A stretch of DNA of 64,000 nt from Halosimplex aquaticum (GTDB lineage: Archaea; Halobacteriota; Halobacteria; Halobacteriales; Haloarculaceae): positions 4,588,001-4,652,000 of the forward strand of contig NZ_CP118158.1 in assembly GCF_028747785.1 (NCBI RefSeq), given 5' to 3'. The notes below the pieces were generated by a model, which saw only the letters and a program-made list of their open reading frames with translations, was not told the DNA's origin and did not search any database. Of this stretch, positions 61,477 through 64,000 are shown one piece after another. Position numbers and translations under genes: made by a program. Within the stretch, counting starts at the first letter, position 1. Each line of letters begins with the position of its first letter.

Positions 61477-63552
61477 TCAGTCCTCGCGGGGGACTCGCCC
61501 CTTCTCGTCGGCGATCCCGGAGTAGTCGTAGAAGAAGTCCGTCAGCCGGTCGCGCCAGATCCCGGCGTGTTCGACCTGCTCGTCGAAGCGCTCGGCGACG
61601 TGGCGGTACCGCTCTTCGTCGATCTCACCCTCCAGCGTCCGCCACTCCTCGCGGAGTCGCCGGGCCTCCTCGACGCCGGCGTGACAGTTGTCGTACAGCG
61701 TCTGGACGACGGTCCGGCCGTCCGATAGTTCGTAGTCCCAGGGGAGGTGGTGGAAGAACAGGAGCAACTCCTTCGGACAGGACTCCGGGTCGTCGTACAG
61801 GTCGGCGAGGGCGTCGGGGTACTGCTGGGCGTACCCGTTGCCCTCCGAGTTGCGGTCCTTCCCGATCCCGTCCTCGGTCGCGCCGGTGTATCCGGGCCAC
61901 TCCTCGGGACCGGGGTCGTAGTGGTTCTCCAGGTAGGCCTCGCCGTTGTACATCATGTGCATCAGGCCGATACCGCCGGTCGAGTAGTCGATGACTGCCG
62001 GCCACGTGTCGTGCATGATGTCGGTGACCGTCTCCACCACGTCGGGGTCGTGGCCGAACGTCTGGCGGACCCACTCGTCGGTGATCGCCTCGGTTTCGAG
62101 GTCGGGATCCCACGCGAGGCGGCCGTAGCCGTAGAGGTTCGCCTGCGCGAGGTAGTGGCCGGTCCAGCTTCTGTCCTCGCCGGGACCGCCGACTCCGGCC
62201 ATCCCGGTCCCCTCGTCGGTGAACAGGTCCTTCACTTTCGTGCCGTGGCCCTCGGGGTCGGTGTCGAACTCCAGGACCTCCTTCCACATCGGGACGTGAT
62301 AGCAGGCGTGGACGTGCTGACCGGTGTACTCCCCGGTGATCTGGAGTTCCAGCCCAAGTTCGGTCTCGGGCATCTGCCCGAACACCGGCGAGACGGGCTC
62401 GCGGGGCTGGAAGTCGATGGGGCCGTTCTTGACCTGGATCGTGACGTTGTCGCGGAACTCGCCGTCGAGTGGTTCGAAGGTGTCGTACTGCTGGACGGCG
62501 CGGTCCTTGTGCGAGCCGTAGACGAACGCGCGCCACCAGACGCGGCCGCCGTGGGGTTCCAGCGCCTCGGCGAGGACGTTCGCGCCGTCGACGTGGTCGG
62601 CGTCGTAGTTGTACGGTCCCGGTTGGCCCTCCGAGTCGGCCTTGACGAGAAAGCCGCCGAAGTCGGGGATCAGGTCGTAGATCTCGTCGGCTTTCTCGGC
62701 CCACCACTGCGCGACTTCGGGGTCGTTGGGGTCCGAGGTGTCGAGGCCGCCGATCTTCTCGGGCGCGCCGAAGTTGACCGAGAGGTAGGTCGTGGTGCCG
62801 TACCGGCGGAGGAGGGAAGCGAGACCGGTCAGCTTCTCCAGATAGCGCGTTTCGAGCAGGCGCCACCCCTCCAGTACGTCCATCGCCTCGTTGGCGCTGT
62901 CGCGGCCCGGGATCTGCGTGTTGACGTTGTTGAGGACGATCCCGTTGATCCCGACCGACGCGAGCAGCCGCGCGTAGTCGCGGTAGCGCTCCCGGAGATC
63001 CGGCAGCGTCTCGAAGTCGAAGACGGACTGGCCGGCGTAGCCCCGCTCGACCGACCCGCGGAAGGGGTTGTCCCAGTGATTGATCAGCCGGTCGGGCGAG
63101 GCGGGTTCCTCGACGACGTGGACGTCCTCGATCGGCTCGTGATTCGACAGCAGCCGCAACAGGTGGAAGGTACCGTAGACGAGCCCGCTGTCCGACGACG
63201 CGGAGACGACGAGCACGTCGGTTCCCTCCCACTCGCCGGTCGTGATCACGTAGCCGCCCTCGGCGAGGTCGGCGACGCGCTCCTCGTCGACGCACTGGGC
63301 CACCACGTCCATGTCCGCTGGCGTACCGACGGCGAGGAAGCCGTCGGTCGTGCGGGGCGGGTGCTGCCAGAGGTGCGGGTCGCGCCCGAGCAGGCCGCCG
63401 AGGCCGCGACGGAGTTCCTCGCGGACCGCTCCGAGTTCGCGGGACTGCTCGGAGACGTAGGCGTGCGAACAGAGACGCCGGTAGGACGCCCGGAGGGCCT
63501 CGTCGCGGACCTCGCGGTATCGGAGCCAGCAGTCGTCGTAATCGGGTTGCAT
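61477..63552 (-). CDS. Alpha-glucuronidase, GH67
   Basis: This 691-residue enzyme removes (4-O-methyl-)glucuronic acid from the non-reducing end of xylo-oligosaccharides. The catalytic residues align with those known for GH67: Glu308 (VKADSEGQPGP), Asp380 (KNGPIDFQPREP) and Glu408 (ITGEYTG), with spacing (72 and 28) close to the characterised Cellvibrio enzyme. N-terminal GFLAVGT and LLRLLSNHEP and the central INHWDNPFRGSVERGYAG block are also typical. No signal peptide. The start at 63552 (MQPDYDDCWLRY) is preferred over seven extra residues. It feeds uxaC and uxuA and is convergent with GH11. Confidence 0.95.
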   Translation of the reverse strand: MQPDYDDCWLRYREVRDEALRASYRRLCSHAYVSEQSRELGAVREELRRGLGGLLGRDPHLWQHPPRTTDGFLAVGTPADMDVVAQCVDEERVADLAEGGYVITTGEWEGTDVLVVSASSDSGLVYGTFHLLRLLSNHEPIEDVHVVEEPASPDRLINHWDNPFRGSVERGYAGQSVFDFETLPDLRERYRDYARLLASVGINGIVLNNVNTQIPGRDSANEAMDVLEGWRLLETRYLEKLTGLASLLRRYGTTTYLSVNFGAPEKIGGLDTSDPNDPEVAQWWAEKADEIYDLIPDFGGFLVKADSEGQPGPYNYDADHVDGANVLAEALEPHGGRVWWRAFVYGSHKDRAVQQYDTFEPLDGEFRDNVTIQVKNGPIDFQPREPVSPVFGQMPETELGLELQITGEYTGQHVHACYHVPMWKEVLEFDTDPEGHGTKVKDLFTDEGTGMAGVGGPGEDRSWTGHYLAQANLYGYGRLAWDPDLETEAITDEWVRQTFGHDPDVVETVTDIMHDTWPAVIDYSTGGIGLMHMMYNGEAYLENHYDPGPEEWPGYTGATEDGIGKDRNSEGNGYAQQYPDALADLYDDPESCPKELLLFFHHLPWDYELSDGRTVVQTLYDNCHAGVEEARRLREEWRTLEGEIDEERYRHVAERFDEQVEHAGIWRDRLTDFFYDYSGIADEKGRVPRED

Positions 63553-63749
63553 ACGAGTCCCAATCACCGTCACTCACTTAAACGCTACCGACGAGGGGCT
63601 CGCGGGCGCCGAACGAGGGGAGAGCGGTCGATTCCGTACCGCTCGCCCTTCGCGCCACGTCTCGTGCGCCGGCGGTCTCCTCCCGGTCGGTTCCGTTAGT
63701 CAAGGGGAAAACATTTATGTGTGATATTCACCACGTTCGAGGCATATCC

Positions 63750-64000
63750 ATGCCAGCCGGCGATCCATCAGGATCGGACAGTACCGACAGCGACGGTGCC
63801 GCTATCGGCCGCCGGCCGTTGCTGGGGGCGCTCGCGGCCGTCGGCCTCGCGGGGTGTCCTGGACAGAGCGGGGACGGTGAGACGGATTCACCGGGCGACG
63901 ACAGCGAGGTGACGGAACCCGCGACGGACGGCGTCGGCGGGACGACCCCGCGGACGGCGGCAGACGGCTGGCCGGACGTCGCGGACCCGTACTACGGGCG
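63750..64000 (+). CDS. Lipoprotein N-terminus, truncated by window end
   Basis: The frame opens with ATG 63750 and stays open to the last base: MPAGDPSGSDSTDSDG, then GRRPLLGALAAVGLAGC, a signal with lipobox ending at Cys36, and an acidic Thr/Ser/Gly linker, ending in PDVADPYYGR. The signal closely resembles those of the GH5 lipoprotein and the solute-binding protein in this island. A TATA-like CATTTATG is at about 63711-63718. The catalytic or binding domain is beyond the window, so only exported, membrane-anchored location can be claimed. Confidence 0.7.
   Translation, partial: MPAGDPSGSDSTDSDGAAIGRRPLLGALAAVGLAGCPGQSGDGETDSPGDDSEVTEPATDGVGGTTPRTAADGWPDVADPYYG

Overview
The window is high-GC DNA from a halophilic archaeon (class Halobacteria). 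The evidence is the Asp/Glu-rich, Lys-poor proteins, TATA-like boxes 25-30 nt upstream of start codons with little or no leader, a halocyanin-type blue copper lipoprotein with Tat and lipobox signals, an Lrp regulator carrying a TRASH domain, a predicted F420-type LLM oxidoreductase, and semi-phosphorylative pentose/uronate enzymes. I cannot name the genus from sequence alone. No rRNA operon, insertion sequence, phage gene or CRISPR array was seen.

Region 1 (about 1-32.2 kb) looks like ordinary chromosome. It holds an aldo/keto reductase fragment, a pair of overlapping bacterial-type PH-domain membrane proteins (YdbS/YdbT-like), an NAD-dependent epimerase, an ABC exporter ATPase/permease pair, a HAD-IIA phosphatase, a DJ-1/PfpI protein, a PQQ-type sugar dehydrogenase lipoprotein, an MTH865-like protein, an AhpD-like enzyme, and a DtxR/SirR-type metal regulator. 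A copper group follows: a TRASH-domain Lrp regulator (12.3 kb), a two-HMA-domain Cu+ P1B-ATPase (15.2 kb) and a halocyanin (17.9 kb). Then come purD, a DUF255 thioredoxin-like protein, a small thioredoxin, a DUF488 protein, a very Gln-rich repeat protein, a PLP cysteine synthase, a MutS-like ATPase, a CGCGG-type small protein and an XPB-like helicase. A tRNA-shaped but non-canonical structured element sits just upstream of a 46-residue acidic ORF at 28.3-28.5 kb.

Region 2 (about 32.2-64 kb) begins after an AT-rich gene-free gap and is a hemicellulose (glucurono-arabinoxylan/xyloglucan) utilisation island. Exported parts are a Tat-signal GH11 xylanase with a CBM13 lectin domain, a GH5 lipoprotein with Fn3- and CBM9-like modules, a solute-binding lipoprotein and another lipoprotein cut by the window end. 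Predicted intracellular parts are GH10 xylanase, GH67 alpha-glucuronidase, GH51 arabinofuranosidase, GH31 alpha-xylosidase-like, GH95 and GH2 enzymes. Downstream catabolism is represented by a D-xylose 1-dehydrogenase-like enzyme, a fumarylacetoacetase-fold protein that fits 2-keto-3-deoxypentonate dehydratase, glucuronate isomerase and mannonate dehydratase. Two IclR regulators (32.7 and 55.1 kb) are the likely controllers.

A sub-cluster at 34.6-41.4 kb (sugar isomerase/epimerase, two Gfo/Idh/MocA oxidoreductases, GH2, ThuA) has the composition of bacterial 3-keto-glycoside (oxidative glycoside cleavage) loci and is the best candidate for an undescribed pathway here. Xylonate dehydratase, alpha-ketoglutarate semialdehyde dehydrogenase, a classical fructuronate reductase and transporter permeases are not seen, so the island probably continues past base 64000 or relies on genes elsewhere.
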